This document shows, in pieces, positions 19,509 to 27,864 of a DNA stretch of 64,000 bases. This DNA is from Ruminococcus sp. OA3 (GTDB lineage: Bacteria > Bacillota > Clostridia > Lachnospirales > Lachnospiraceae), in contig NZ_JAKNTO010000001.1 in assembly GCF_022440845.1 (NCBI RefSeq), positions 2,046,001 to 2,110,000 on the forward strand, in the 5' to 3' direction. Position numbers and translations under genes: made by a program. The notes under the pieces were generated by a model, which worked only from the letters and a program-made list of their open reading frames with translations, did no database searches and was not told where the DNA came from. Every line of letters starts with the position of its first letter. The first letter of the stretch is position 1.

Positions 19509-19925
19509 ATGCGGATAATGGGACTGGATTATGGATCCAAAACTGTAGGGGTGGCTGTCAGCGATCCTCTCGGAATTACTGCTCAGGGCGTTGAGACGAT
19601 CTGGCGGAAGTCTGAGAACAAACTGCGTCAGACACTGGCACGGATTGAGGAACTGATAAGGGAATACCAGGTTGAAAAAATTGTTCTTGGGTTTCCCAAA
19701 AATATGAATAACACGATAGGGGACAGGGCTGCCATGTCTTTAGAGTTTCAGCAGACTTTAAAAAGACGGACAGGTCTGGACGTTGTCATGTGGGATGAAC
19801 GGCTGACGACAGTTGCAGCAGAGCGCGTACTGATGGAAGGGGGCGTACGGCGGGAACACCGCAAGGAGCGCGTGGATGAACTGGCTGCGGTTCTGATTCT
19901 TCAGAACTATCTCGACAGTCTGTAA
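19509..19925 (+). CDS. ruvX: Holliday junction resolvase-like RuvX (YqgF)
   Basis: A 138-residue RNase H-fold nuclease. It opens with [19 protein letters not shown], the family's first catalytic Asp, and has [14 protein letters not shown] (about residue 97) and [15 protein letters not shown] with the last acidic residue. The family acts in pre-16S rRNA 5' end maturation and, as proposed, Holliday junction resolution. It is in an operon with ireB and the DUF1292 gene. Confidence 0.93.
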   Translation: MRIMGLDYGSKTVGVAVSDPLGITAQGVETIWRKSENKLRQTLARIEELIREYQVEKIVLGFPKNMNNTIGDRAAMSLEFQQTLKRRTGLDVVMWDERLTTVAAERVLMEGGVRREHRKERVDELAAVLILQNYLDSL

Positions 19926-19948
19926 TTCATTTAGAAAAGGTAAACGGT

Positions 19949-20209
19949 ATGGAAAAAATCATATTTTTAGAAGAAGACGGAACGGAAACAGAATTTTACG
20001 TAGAAGAACAGACAAGGATGAACGGATGTAATTACCTGCTGGTGACAGAATCTCTGGATGATGAGGCATGTGCTTATATTCTGAAAGATTTATCCGAAGA
20101 TACAGACCAGGATTCCAGATATGTAATGGTAGAAGACGATCTGGAACTGGAGACGATATCACGTCTGTTTGCGGACATGTTAGAGGACGTGGACATCGAA
20201 TTGGAATAA
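19949..20209 (+). CDS. DUF1292 protein (YrzB-like)
   Basis: An 86-residue acidic protein of unknown function. The beginning, EKIIFLEEDGTETEFYVEEQ, and the central NYLLVTES plus EDDLELETISRLF are typical of DUF1292. It follows ruvX by 23 bp, the same order as yrrK-yrzB in Bacillus subtilis. No function is known. It is probably co-translated with the operon and cytoplasmic. Confidence 0.85.
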   Translation: MEKIIFLEEDGTETEFYVEEQTRMNGCNYLLVTESLDDEACAYILKDLSEDTDQDSRYVMVEDDLELETISRLFADMLEDVDIELE

Positions 20210-20238
20210 GAAATATAAATTAGTGAGTGGAGGTACTC

Positions 20239-21903
20239 TTGAAAAAAATTAATAATTCAAAATTGAAAATCATTCCGCTGGGCGGCCTGGAGCAGATTGG
20301 AATGAATATTACTGCCTTTGAGTGCGAAGACAGTATTGTTGTCGTGGACTGCGGGCTGTCATTTCCGGAAGACGATATGCTGGGCATTGACCTGGTGATC
20401 CCGGATGTGACTTATCTGAAAGACAATGCAGATAAAGTAAAAGGCTTTGTCATCACACATGGACATGAGGATCATATTGGTGCGCTTCCTTATGTGCTGA
20501 AACAATTAAATGCACCGATCTATGCGACGAAACTGACGCAGGGATTAATTGAAAATAAATTAAAGGAACACAATCTTCTTCGAACTACCAAAAGAAAAAC
20601 CGTAAAGCATGGCCAGTCAATTAATCTTGGCTGTTTCCGTATCGAATTTATTAAAACAAACCACAGTATCGCAGACGCTTCTGCCCTGGCGATCTATTCA
20701 CCGGCGGGAATCGTTGTTCATACAGGAGACTTTAAAGTGGATTATACGCCTGTTTTCGGCGATGCGATCGATCTTCAGCGCTTTGCGGAGATTGGAAAAA
20801 AGGGTGTGCTGGCCCTGATGTGTGACAGTACGAACGCGGAACGCCCCGGTTTTACTATGTCAGAACGCACAGTTGGAAAAACATTTGATAATATATTTGC
20901 CGAACACAAAAATACGCGGATCATCATCGCTACATTTGCTTCGAATGTTGACCGCGTACAGCAGATCATCAATTCTGCATATAAATATGGACGCAAGGTT
21001 GTTGTGGAAGGGCGGAGTATGGTAAATGTCATTTCAACAGCCTCAGAACTGGGATATCTGAATATCCCGGATAAAACCTTAATTGATATTGACCGGATGA
21101 AAAATTATCCGGATGAACAGATGGTACTCATTACGACGGGAAGCCAGGGTGAGTCCATGGCGGCGCTGTCCAGGATGGCAGCGGATATCCACAGAAAAGT
21201 TACGATCAAACCCAATGATACGATTATTTTCAGTTCCAACCCGATCCCGGGGAATGAAAAAGCGGTGTCAAAGGTGATCAATGAACTTTCGGCGAAAGGG
21301 GCAGACGTTATATTCCAGGATGCACACGTATCAGGGCATGCCTGCCAGGAGGAGATTAAGCTGATCTACTCCCTTGTAAGGCCGAAATATGCGATTCCGG
21401 TGCATGGAGAATACCGTCACCTGAAGGCACACGCACAGATTGCACAGAATCTGGGACTGCCGAAAGAAAATGTATTTATCATGACTTCAGGTGAAGTCAT
21501 GGAGATGAGCCAGGAACAGGCAAAAATTGTTGGAAAAGTGCATACGGGTGCAATTCTGGTAGACGGGCTCGGTGTCGGAGATGTCGGGAATATTGTCCTT
21601 CGTGACCGCCAGCATCTGGCGGAGGATGGCATTATCATCGTAGTGCTCACGCTGGAAAAATTCAGCAACCAGCTGCTGGCCGGTCCGGATATTGTATCAC
21701 GTGGATTTGTATATGTACGGGAGTCAGAAGATCTGATGGGTGAAGCCAGAGTTGTAGTGGAGGACGCGCTGGATGGATGCCTTGAAAAACAGGTTTCTGA
21801 CTGGGGAAAAATAAAGACCGTCATTAAAGATGGGTTGAGTGAATTTGTATGGAAGAGAACAAAGAGACGTCCAATGATTCTTCCGATAATAATGGAGGCG
21901 TAA
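20239..21903 (+). CDS. rnj: Ribonuclease J
   Basis: A 554-residue 5'-exonuclease/endonuclease of the metallo-beta-lactamase/beta-CASP family for mRNA decay and rRNA maturation. The zinc motif THGHEDHIGALPYV lies near residue 72, with later metal ligands in HTGDFKVDYTP. The beta-CASP domain has GRSM, ITTGSQGE and SSNPIPGNE. HVSGHACQEE and IPVHGEYRHL follow, and the tail ends in KRRPMILPIIMEA. The frame opens with GTG at 20227, but TTG at 20239 sits 5 nt after GGAGG and is the likelier start. It is inserted in the ruvX-trmR block. Confidence 0.93.
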   Translation: MKKINNSKLKIIPLGGLEQIGMNITAFECEDSIVVVDCGLSFPEDDMLGIDLVIPDVTYLKDNADKVKGFVITHGHEDHIGALPYVLKQLNAPIYATKLTQGLIENKLKEHNLLRTTKRKTVKHGQSINLGCFRIEFIKTNHSIADASALAIYSPAGIVVHTGDFKVDYTPVFGDAIDLQRFAEIGKKGVLALMCDSTNAERPGFTMSERTVGKTFDNIFAEHKNTRIIIATFASNVDRVQQIINSAYKYGRKVVVEGRSMVNVISTASELGYLNIPDKTLIDIDRMKNYPDEQMVLITTGSQGESMAALSRMAADIHRKVTIKPNDTIIFSSNPIPGNEKAVSKVINELSAKGADVIFQDAHVSGHACQEEIKLIYSLVRPKYAIPVHGEYRHLKAHAQIAQNLGLPKENVFIMTSGEVMEMSQEQAKIVGKVHTGAILVDGLGVGDVGNIVLRDRQHLAEDGIIIVVLTLEKFSNQLLAGPDIVSRGFVYVRESEDLMGEARVVVEDALDGCLEKQVSDWGKIKTVIKDGLSEFVWKRTKRRPMILPIIMEA

Positions 21904-21909
21904 GGTACC

Positions 21910-22248
21910 ATGAATGCGATCGAGCAGAAAACGTATGAATTGATTCAGACAATCAAAGACAGCGAATACTATAAGACGTTTGAGGACAGCCTGGAGAAAG
22001 TTGTGAGACAGCCGGAGGTAAAAGGAAGGCTTGATGAATTCCGTGCGCGTACGTTCCGGATGTATAATGAATTGGATGAAGTGGATTTATATGATGAAAC
22101 AGATAAAATAGAAAGAGAACACAGAGAGCTTCGGAGAATACCGGAAGTAAATGCTTTTCTGGATGCTGAGTATGAGCTGTGTAAACTTCTGAAATCTACG
22201 GAAGATATGATCAATATGGCGATCGACGTACAGATCCCAGAGCTGTAA
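21910..22248 (+). CDS. YlbF/YmcA family regulator
   Basis: A 112-residue all-helical acidic protein of the YlbF/YmcA (DUF964) family. In Bacillus these proteins form the Y-complex with YaaT that assists RNase Y-dependent mRNA processing. It starts 6 bp after the RNase J stop, and that adjacency suggests a shared RNA-processing role. The sequence is rich in Glu/Arg helices (KVVRQPEVKGRLDEFRAR; EREHRELRRIPEVNAFLDAE). Which member of the Y-complex it matches cannot be decided from sequence. Confidence 0.82.
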   Translation: MNAIEQKTYELIQTIKDSEYYKTFEDSLEKVVRQPEVKGRLDEFRARTFRMYNELDEVDLYDETDKIEREHRELRRIPEVNAFLDAEYELCKLLKSTEDMINMAIDVQIPEL

Positions 22249-22269
22249 ACCCAGGAGACAGGAGAAAGT

Positions 22270-22674
22270 ATGGCAAAAAAGAAGAAGCGCAATGCCGGAC
22301 ATCATTCTGCGGTCAAAAATGCGGGGAAAACGATACGTATTCTGATCTATGTACTGGTGATCGTGGCAATCGCGCTGCTCGGGAAAACTGCATACAGTTT
22401 TGGATACGCTGTCTTTGACCAGGAACCCATGACCTCGGAGGCGAGGGCAAAGGAGATAGAAGTCATCGTACAGGAGGGCATGTCTGTATATCAGATCGGA
22501 AAACTCCTGGAGAGTAAGGGACTGATCGAAGATCCGGTGATCTTCTGGGTACAGGAGCAGCTTTCTGATTACCGTGGTAAGATAAAGACGGGCCGGTACA
22601 CGCTCAGCACTGCACAGACACCGGATGAGATGATCGAAATCATGTCTGCACAAGAGGAGGAAAGCGAAGAGTGA
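22270..22674 (+). CDS. Membrane-anchored MltG-like protein lacking the catalytic domain
   Basis: A 134-residue protein with a basic cytoplasmic N-terminus, one transmembrane helix (about residues 25-46) and an extracellular domain. That domain (EIEVIVQEGMSVYQIGKLLE) resembles the LysM-like N-terminal domain of the lytic transglycosylase MltG. Full MltG proteins are over 330 residues with a catalytic Glu domain, which is absent here, and no downstream continuation is seen in any frame. The position matches yrrL (mltG) of the Bacillus yrr operon. It may be a short family-specific form that binds glycan or regulates MltG. That is inference. Confidence 0.7.
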   Translation: MAKKKKRNAGHHSAVKNAGKTIRILIYVLVIVAIALLGKTAYSFGYAVFDQEPMTSEARAKEIEVIVQEGMSVYQIGKLLESKGLIEDPVIFWVQEQLSDYRGKIKTGRYTLSTAQTPDEMIEIMSAQEEESEE

Positions 22675-23360
22675 TTGTGGATGAAAGAATGACGACATAT
22701 ATCAATTCGCTGGATACCGGAAACACCCCTTTTCTGGAAACGCTGGAGCGTCAGGCACGCCGGGATCATGTTCCGGTGATCAGAAGGGAGATGCAGAGTT
22801 TTCTTAAAGTATTGCTGGCACTGAAACGGCCTGCGCGGATCCTTGAAGTGGGAACTGCTGTCGGATTTTCTGCGCTTCTTATGTGTGAGTATAATCCGGA
22901 GAGATGTCATATTACAACAATAGAAAATTATGAGAAAAGAATTCCGCTGGCACGCGAGAATTTCCGGCGTGCCGGGCGGGAGAACTGTATCACCCTGATA
23001 CAGGGAGATGCAGCAGAAATTTTAGAGACACTGAATGGCCCTTTTGACTTCATCTTCATGGATGCGGCAAAGGGTCAGTATCTTCATTTCTTGCCTCAGA
23101 TCCTGCGTCTGATGGCACCGGAAGCACTGCTCGTCTCGGACAATGTGCTTCAGGACGGGGATATTATCGAATCGCGTTTTGCAGTTGAGAGGCGTAATCG
23201 TACCATTCATAGACGCATGAGAGAATATCTGTATGCATTGAAACACCGTGAAGAGCTGGTGACTTCTGTGCTCCCGTTGGGAGATGGCGTGACAGTCAGT
23301 GTGCGAAAGGGGACCGAGGATGAGAAAACCGGAATTGCTGGTGCCTGCCAGCAGCCTTGA
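22671..23360 (+). CDS. trmR: tRNA 5-hydroxyuridine methyltransferase TrmR-like
   Basis: A 229-residue class I SAM methyltransferase of the O-methyltransferase (COMT-like) family. The SAM site is ILEVGTAVGFSALLM (about residues 60-74), then DFIFMDAAKGQYLHFL with the metal-binding Asp and LLVSDNVLQDGDI. In Bacillus TrmR (YrrM) methylates 5-hydroxyuridine at tRNA position 34. The following U32 gene supports this assignment. The GTG start overlaps the stop of the MltG-like gene by 4 bp, with AGGAGG upstream. Confidence 0.8.
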   Translation: MIVDERMTTYINSLDTGNTPFLETLERQARRDHVPVIRREMQSFLKVLLALKRPARILEVGTAVGFSALLMCEYNPERCHITTIENYEKRIPLARENFRRAGRENCITLIQGDAAEILETLNGPFDFIFMDAAKGQYLHFLPQILRLMAPEALLVSDNVLQDGDIIESRFAVERRNRTIHRRMREYLYALKHREELVTSVLPLGDGVTVSVRKGTEDEKTGIAGACQQP

Positions 23361-24558
23361 GGTATTAAAAGTTGCCGTGGTATTCGGCGCCGATGCTGTC
23401 TATATCGGCGGTGAGGCATTCGGCCTCCGGGCGAAAGCTAAGAATTTTTCCATGGAGGATATGCGGGAAGGTATTGCGTTTGCGCATGAGCATGGAGTAA
23501 GAGTCTATGTGACTGCGAATATCCTCGCACATAACAGGGATCTGCCGGGTGTGCGCAGGTATTTTGAAGAGCTTAAAGAATTTGGACCAGACGGTTTGAT
23601 CATTGCGGATCCAGCCGTTTTTATGATTGCAAAAGAGGTTTGTCCTGAAATGGAGCTTCATATCAGTACGCAGGCGAATAATACGAATTACGGAACATAT
23701 CAGTTCTGGTATGGACTGGGGGCAAAGCGCGTCGTATCTGCACGTGAACTTTCCCTTGAGGAGATCCGGGAAATTCGTGGAAATATACCGGAAGATATGG
23801 AGATTGAGACATTTGTGCACGGAGCGATGTGTATATCTTATTCAGGGCGCTGTCTGCTCAGTAATTATTTTACCGGCAGGGATGCGAATCAGGGAGCGTG
23901 CACACATCCCTGCCGGTGGAAATACTATGTGATGGAAGAGCAGCGCCCGGGAGAATATCTGCCCGTCTACGAAAATGAGCGCGGTACGTATATCTTTAAT
24001 TCCAAAGACCTTTGCATGATTGAACATATTCCTGAACTGATCGAAGCCGGTATCGACAGCTTCAAAATAGAGGGCAGGATGAAAACGGCGTTGTATGTTG
24101 CCACCGTGGCACGGACATACCGCAGGGCGATCGATGATTATCTAAAGGATCCCGCATTATATGAAGCGAATATGGACTGGTATCGGGATCAGATTTCGAA
24201 CTGCACATACCGGCAGTTTACTACCGGATTTTTCTATGGCAAGCCGGATGAGTCTGCGCAGATATATGACAATAATACTTATGTAAAAGAGTATACGTAT
24301 CTGGGAATTGCAGGGGAACAAAATGAACGCGGCCAGTTCCATATCTCTCAGAGAAATAAATTTTCCGTCGGCGAACTTATAGAAGTGATGAAACCGGACG
24401 GTGAAAATATTCCGGCTACAGTCCGGGCCATCTTTGATGAGGAAGGCAATGCGATGGAAAGTGCACCCCATCCTCAGCAAAGCTTATGGATCGATATCGG
24501 AATCAGGCTTGAACGCTACGATATTCTAAGGAGACAGGAAGCAGCGCCTGAGTTTTAA
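23320..24558 (+). CDS. trhP: U32 family protein, predicted tRNA 5-hydroxyuridine synthesis protein (TrhP-like)
   Basis: A 412-residue U32 'peptidase' family protein. Members in this context (YrrN/YrrO, TrhP) use prephenate and a Fe-S cluster for U34 hydroxylation of tRNA. The Cys-rich motif HGAMCISYSGRCLLSNYF, followed by NQGACTHPCRW (about residues 168-205), is the cluster site, and FKIEGRMKT is diagnostic. The ATG at 23320 overlaps trmR by 41 bp. One gene is present where Bacillus has two (yrrN, yrrO). Its 3' end overlaps the convergent sigK gene by 33 bp. Confidence 0.82.
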   Translation: MRKPELLVPASSLEVLKVAVVFGADAVYIGGEAFGLRAKAKNFSMEDMREGIAFAHEHGVRVYVTANILAHNRDLPGVRRYFEELKEFGPDGLIIADPAVFMIAKEVCPEMELHISTQANNTNYGTYQFWYGLGAKRVVSARELSLEEIREIRGNIPEDMEIETFVHGAMCISYSGRCLLSNYFTGRDANQGACTHPCRWKYYVMEEQRPGEYLPVYENERGTYIFNSKDLCMIEHIPELIEAGIDSFKIEGRMKTALYVATVARTYRRAIDDYLKDPALYEANMDWYRDQISNCTYRQFTTGFFYGKPDESAQIYDNNTYVKEYTYLGIAGEQNERGQFHISQRNKFSVGELIEVMKPDGENIPATVRAIFDEEGNAMESAPHPQQSLWIDIGIRLERYDILRRQEAAPEF

Positions 24559-25152
24559 CAGCGCATTTTTTTCGATGCGGGAAACATAAGAGCGGCTGAT
24601 TCCCATCTTCTCTGCTATTTTTTTTTGCGTGTATTCTGATTCGCCGTACAGGCCATAGCGGAGTTTCAGGACAAAGTATTCCTGTTCGGACAGGGCTGAG
24701 TCCATCAGTGCATAGAGTTTTGCGATATCTTCTTTCAGTGCGCAGGTATCGGCTGCATCAGCGCTACCGCTTTCAATGATATCCAGGAGGTGAATTTCAT
24801 TCCCCTCCTTGTCAGTACCGATCGGTTCATAAAGAGAGACCTCCCTGGAGGTCTTTTTTTTGCCCCTGAACATCATGAGAAGTTCATTCTCTATACAACG
24901 TGCTGCGTATGTAGCAAGCCGGTTCCCCTTGTCGCTGTCGAACGTGGAAATGGCTTTGATCAGGCCAATCGTACCGATGGAGATCAGATCATCCGTGTCG
25001 GTGTCTGTTCCCTGGTATTTTTTGACAATATGTGCAACCAGCCGCAGGTTGCGCTCGATCAGGATGTTTTTAGCATCCATGTCGCCCTGTTTGTATTTTT
25101 GGAAATATTGTCGTTCCTCCTCAATAGTCAGTGGCTTTTGAAATGTTTTCAA
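24526..25152 (-). CDS. sigK: Sporulation RNA polymerase sigma factor SigK
   Basis: A 208-residue sigma-70 family factor closest to late mother-cell sigma-K. Regions 2.1-2.4 include NLRLVAHIVKKY, DLISIGTIGLIKAI and KGNRLATYAARCIENE. Region 4.2 is EKMGISRSYVSRIEKNALLK. Sigma-K-type EPIGTDKEGNEIHLLDI lies between. The start is a TTG at 25152, 8 nt from a GAGG. A GTG three codons upstream overlaps that site. The N-terminus begins directly at KTFQKPLT, so there is no inhibitory pro-sequence and no interrupting element. The organism should therefore be able to sporulate. Confidence 0.85.
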   Translation of the reverse strand: MKTFQKPLTIEEERQYFQKYKQGDMDAKNILIERNLRLVAHIVKKYQGTDTDTDDLISIGTIGLIKAISTFDSDKGNRLATYAARCIENELLMMFRGKKKTSREVSLYEPIGTDKEGNEIHLLDIIESGSADAADTCALKEDIAKLYALMDSALSEQEYFVLKLRYGLYGESEYTQKKIAEKMGISRSYVSRIEKNALLKLRRCFLSP

Positions 25153-25178
25153 AAACAGCACCTCGAAAGGATTTATTT

Positions 25179-25206
25179 TATCTTATGTCGCGAAAAGCCT
25201 TTTCGT
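25179..25206 (-). promoter_or_regulatory. Putative sigma-K/sigma-E type promoter of sigK
   Basis: On the minus strand AC (25206-25205), a 17-bp spacer and CATAAGATA (25187-25179) fit the Bacillus sigma-K consensus AC-N17-CATAnnnTA exactly. It lies 27 bp before the sigK start, suggesting autoregulation by mother-cell sigma factors. The match is short, so confidence is moderate. Confidence 0.55.
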
Positions 25207-25333
25207 GCTTTTCCACCTGTTTTCGGTTGCAATTTGACAGGCAGTATGATAAAATCCAACTACCAATAATTCTGAATCTGCCGGTTCCGGCACGATGATC
25301 CCATTTTTTACAACATAATTCAGGAGGACGTCT

Positions 25334-26869
25334 ATGTTCAGTAGCATAATATCGGCTGCTATATGGGGCGTAGAGGCACGGAAAGTTTATGTGGAGGCTG
25401 ATGTAAGTAACGGGCTTCCGTGTTTTACGATTGTAGGGTATGCATCTGCGCAGGTCAAAGAAGCCCAGGAGCGTGTCCGCACGGCTCTGCGTAATGCAGG
25501 CATTGTTATTCCGCCGAAGCGTGTCACAATCAATCTCGCACCAGCAGACTTGAGAAAAGAAGGGAGTGGTTTTGATCTGCCGGTGGCAGCGGCAATATTG
25601 CTTGCAGTCGGAAGAATTCCGCCGGCCTCGATGAAAGGTGTGATGGTGATGGGCGAACTGGGACTGGATGGCTGCATCCGGGGTGTGAGCGGTATTTTAC
25701 CGGCAGTGCTCACCGCCAGAAAAGAGGGGTGTCATACGTGTCTTGTTCCCGCTGTGAATCAGTCGGAGGGAAACCTTGTGGAGGGCATGCGGGTAATCGG
25801 AATTTCCAGTCTGGCGGAATTTCTCACTTTTGCCTGTCACGGAATACTGCCCGTCCACAGTGTGGGCTGTCAGCAGATACAGGAAGATGAGGCTGAGGAA
25901 CTCGATTACGCACAGATCAGCGGCCAGGAGGAAGTGAAACATGCTGTTTTGCTGGCAGCAGCCGGTTTTCACAACCTGCTTCTGTGTGGACAGCCAGGTT
26001 CAGGGAAGACGATGATAGCAAAAAGGATGCCATCCATTCTTCCGCCGATGAGCAGGGAGGAGAGTCTGGAGGTTATGAAAATCCACAGTATTGCAGGCAT
26101 TTTGCCGAGTGGAGGAATCCTGCAGAAGCGTCCGTTCCGTGCGCCGCATCATACGGCATCCCCTCAGGCACTCGCAGGAGGAGGAAGAGTCCCGAAGCCG
26201 GGGGAAGTAACGCTTGCCCATCACGGCGTATTGTTTCTGGATGAACTGGCGGAAATGTCCAGAAGAAGTATTGAAATTCTGCGCCAGCCCCTTGAAGAAC
26301 ATGAAATCACCATTGCCAGGCTGAACGGGACTTTCAGATATCCGGCATCTTTTCTTTTTCTTGCCGCGATGAATCCCTGTCCGTGCGGCTGCTATCCTGA
26401 CATGAACCGATGCAGCTGCACGGACGCGGAAATTCACAGATACAGAAGCAGGATCAGCCAGCCGCTGTTGGAACGTATTGATCTGTGTGCGGAAGTACCA
26501 CTGGTATCGTACGTTGCGCTTAAGAGTGAAAGGTCAGGTCTTGGGTCTGCCGAAATGCGCAGGGACGTCATACGTGTCCACGAGATTCAGAGAAAACGGT
26601 ATCAAAACAACAAGATCCGTTTTAATGCTCATCTGGATGCGGCCGGAATCCGTAAATTCTGTCCTATGGATGAGGAAGCAGAAATGCTACTGGGACAGGC
26701 ATTTCAATGTATGAGGCTCAGTGTAAGAGCATATCATCAAATTATAAAGGTCGCGAGAACTGCGGCCGATCTGGAGGAAAGTCATATCATAAGAAAAACA
26801 CACATCAGTGAGGCTGTATGCTACAGGAGTCTCGACGAAAAGTCAGGAGGGTACGAAAGTGAAAGATAA
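25334..26869 (+). CDS. comM: YifB/ComM family Mg-chelatase-like AAA ATPase
   Basis: A 511-residue hexameric helicase-like ATPase of the ComM family, which assists branch migration during natural transformation. The N-terminal ChlI-like domain starts MFSSIISAAIWGVEARKV. Walker A is LLCGQPGSGKTMIAKRMPS (about residues 216-232) and Walker B HGVLFLDELAEMSR. A Cys-rich loop MNPCPCGCYPDMNRCSC and a C-terminal Mg-chelatase domain follow. The ATG has CAGGAGG upstream. It overlaps dprA by 11 bp, linking it to DNA uptake or recombination. Confidence 0.9.
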   Translation: MFSSIISAAIWGVEARKVYVEADVSNGLPCFTIVGYASAQVKEAQERVRTALRNAGIVIPPKRVTINLAPADLRKEGSGFDLPVAAAILLAVGRIPPASMKGVMVMGELGLDGCIRGVSGILPAVLTARKEGCHTCLVPAVNQSEGNLVEGMRVIGISSLAEFLTFACHGILPVHSVGCQQIQEDEAEELDYAQISGQEEVKHAVLLAAAGFHNLLLCGQPGSGKTMIAKRMPSILPPMSREESLEVMKIHSIAGILPSGGILQKRPFRAPHHTASPQALAGGGRVPKPGEVTLAHHGVLFLDELAEMSRRSIEILRQPLEEHEITIARLNGTFRYPASFLFLAAMNPCPCGCYPDMNRCSCTDAEIHRYRSRISQPLLERIDLCAEVPLVSYVALKSERSGLGSAEMRRDVIRVHEIQRKRYQNNKIRFNAHLDAAGIRKFCPMDEEAEMLLGQAFQCMRLSVRAYHQIIKVARTAADLEESHIIRKTHISEAVCYRSLDEKSGGYESER

Positions 26870-27740
26870 GATCCGCTGCGTGCAGAGGGGAAAAACAGGG
26901 TATCCGGATAAACTGATGCAATACAGAGGCATGCCCAAAGAACTTTATGTGAGAGGAGAGTTACCGGGTCGGGAGCCTGCCGTGGCTATTGTGGGGGCAA
27001 GGATGTGCAGTCAGTATGGAAGAATCCAGGCACAGGAATTCGCGCGTGTACTGTCGCTTCACGGTTTGGCTGTCATCAGCGGAATGGCGCAGGGGATAGA
27101 CGGGAGTGCACACTACGGAGCCCTGGAAGCAGGAGGCCCGACTTACGCTGTGCTTGGATGCGGACTCGATATCTGCTACCCGGCATGCAACCGCCACCTG
27201 TATGAAAAAATGCCGAAAGCAGGGGGACTGATATCAGAATTTCCGGAGGGTACAAAACCGCTTCGATGTCATTTTCCCATGAGAAACCGGATTATCAGTG
27301 CACTGGCAGACATTGTACTGGTGATAGAAGCGAAAGAAAAGAGCGGTTCCCTCATCACCGCTGACTTCGCCCTGGAACAGGGGAAGGATGTATTTGCCGT
27401 CCCGGGCCGAGTTGGAGATGCCTTGAGTGCTGGATGCAACAGGCTGATCGCACAGGGAGCGGGAATTGCATGCAGTCCCGGGATGCTGCTTGAGCAATTT
27501 GGGATTTTGCAGGAAAACCGCATGCGTACTGAGAAAAATACAGTATTGGGACTTGCAAGAGATTTGGATTTGGTGTATAGTTGTGTAGATTTACAACCGA
27601 AAGATTTACATACAATTTTAGAGGAAGTGCCGTTTTCAGCAGAAAAAACGATGGAAATTTTGTTGAAACTGCGGTTGGAGGGGAAAATATCCGAGCCATT
27701 CCGAAATTGGTATGTGAAAGTAAACGGTGACGTCCGCTGA
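26859..27740 (+). CDS. dprA: DNA-processing protein DprA
   Basis: A 293-residue single-stranded-DNA-binding protein that loads RecA during transformation. The Rossmann-like fold has VAIVGARMCSQYG, SGMAQGIDGSAHYGALE, AVLGCGLDICYPACNRHLYE and the FPMRNRIIS basic loop. A C-terminal winged-helix domain (about residues 230-290) is present. The N-terminal SAM domain of longer DprA proteins is reduced. The GTG at 26859, 7 nt after GGAGGG, is preferred over an earlier in-frame ATG at 26808. It is co-translated with comM. Confidence 0.9.
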   Translation: MKDKIRCVQRGKTGYPDKLMQYRGMPKELYVRGELPGREPAVAIVGARMCSQYGRIQAQEFARVLSLHGLAVISGMAQGIDGSAHYGALEAGGPTYAVLGCGLDICYPACNRHLYEKMPKAGGLISEFPEGTKPLRCHFPMRNRIISALADIVLVIEAKEKSGSLITADFALEQGKDVFAVPGRVGDALSAGCNRLIAQGAGIACSPGMLLEQFGILQENRMRTEKNTVLGLARDLDLVYSCVDLQPKDLHTILEEVPFSAEKTMEILLKLRLEGKISEPFRNWYVKVNGDVR

Positions 27741-27757
27741 CGTGGACCTCACTATGA

Positions 27758-27837
27758 ATGAAGGTCGGCTGCTCCGTGCCAATGTGAAGCTGCAAACAAG
27801 CTTGCCCATTCACATGGCCGCCGTCCGGGACTTTCAT
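27758..27837 (+). other. Imperfect long hairpin upstream of topA
   Basis: ATGAAGGTC (27758-27766) pairs with GACTTTCAT (27829-27837), and GCCAATGTGAA (27778-27788) pairs with TTCACATGGC (27809-27818), with a bulge. It occupies most of the 124-bp dprA-topA gap and has no T run. Confidence 0.5.
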
Positions 27838-27864
27838 AATAAATATATGATATAGGAGGCTGTT

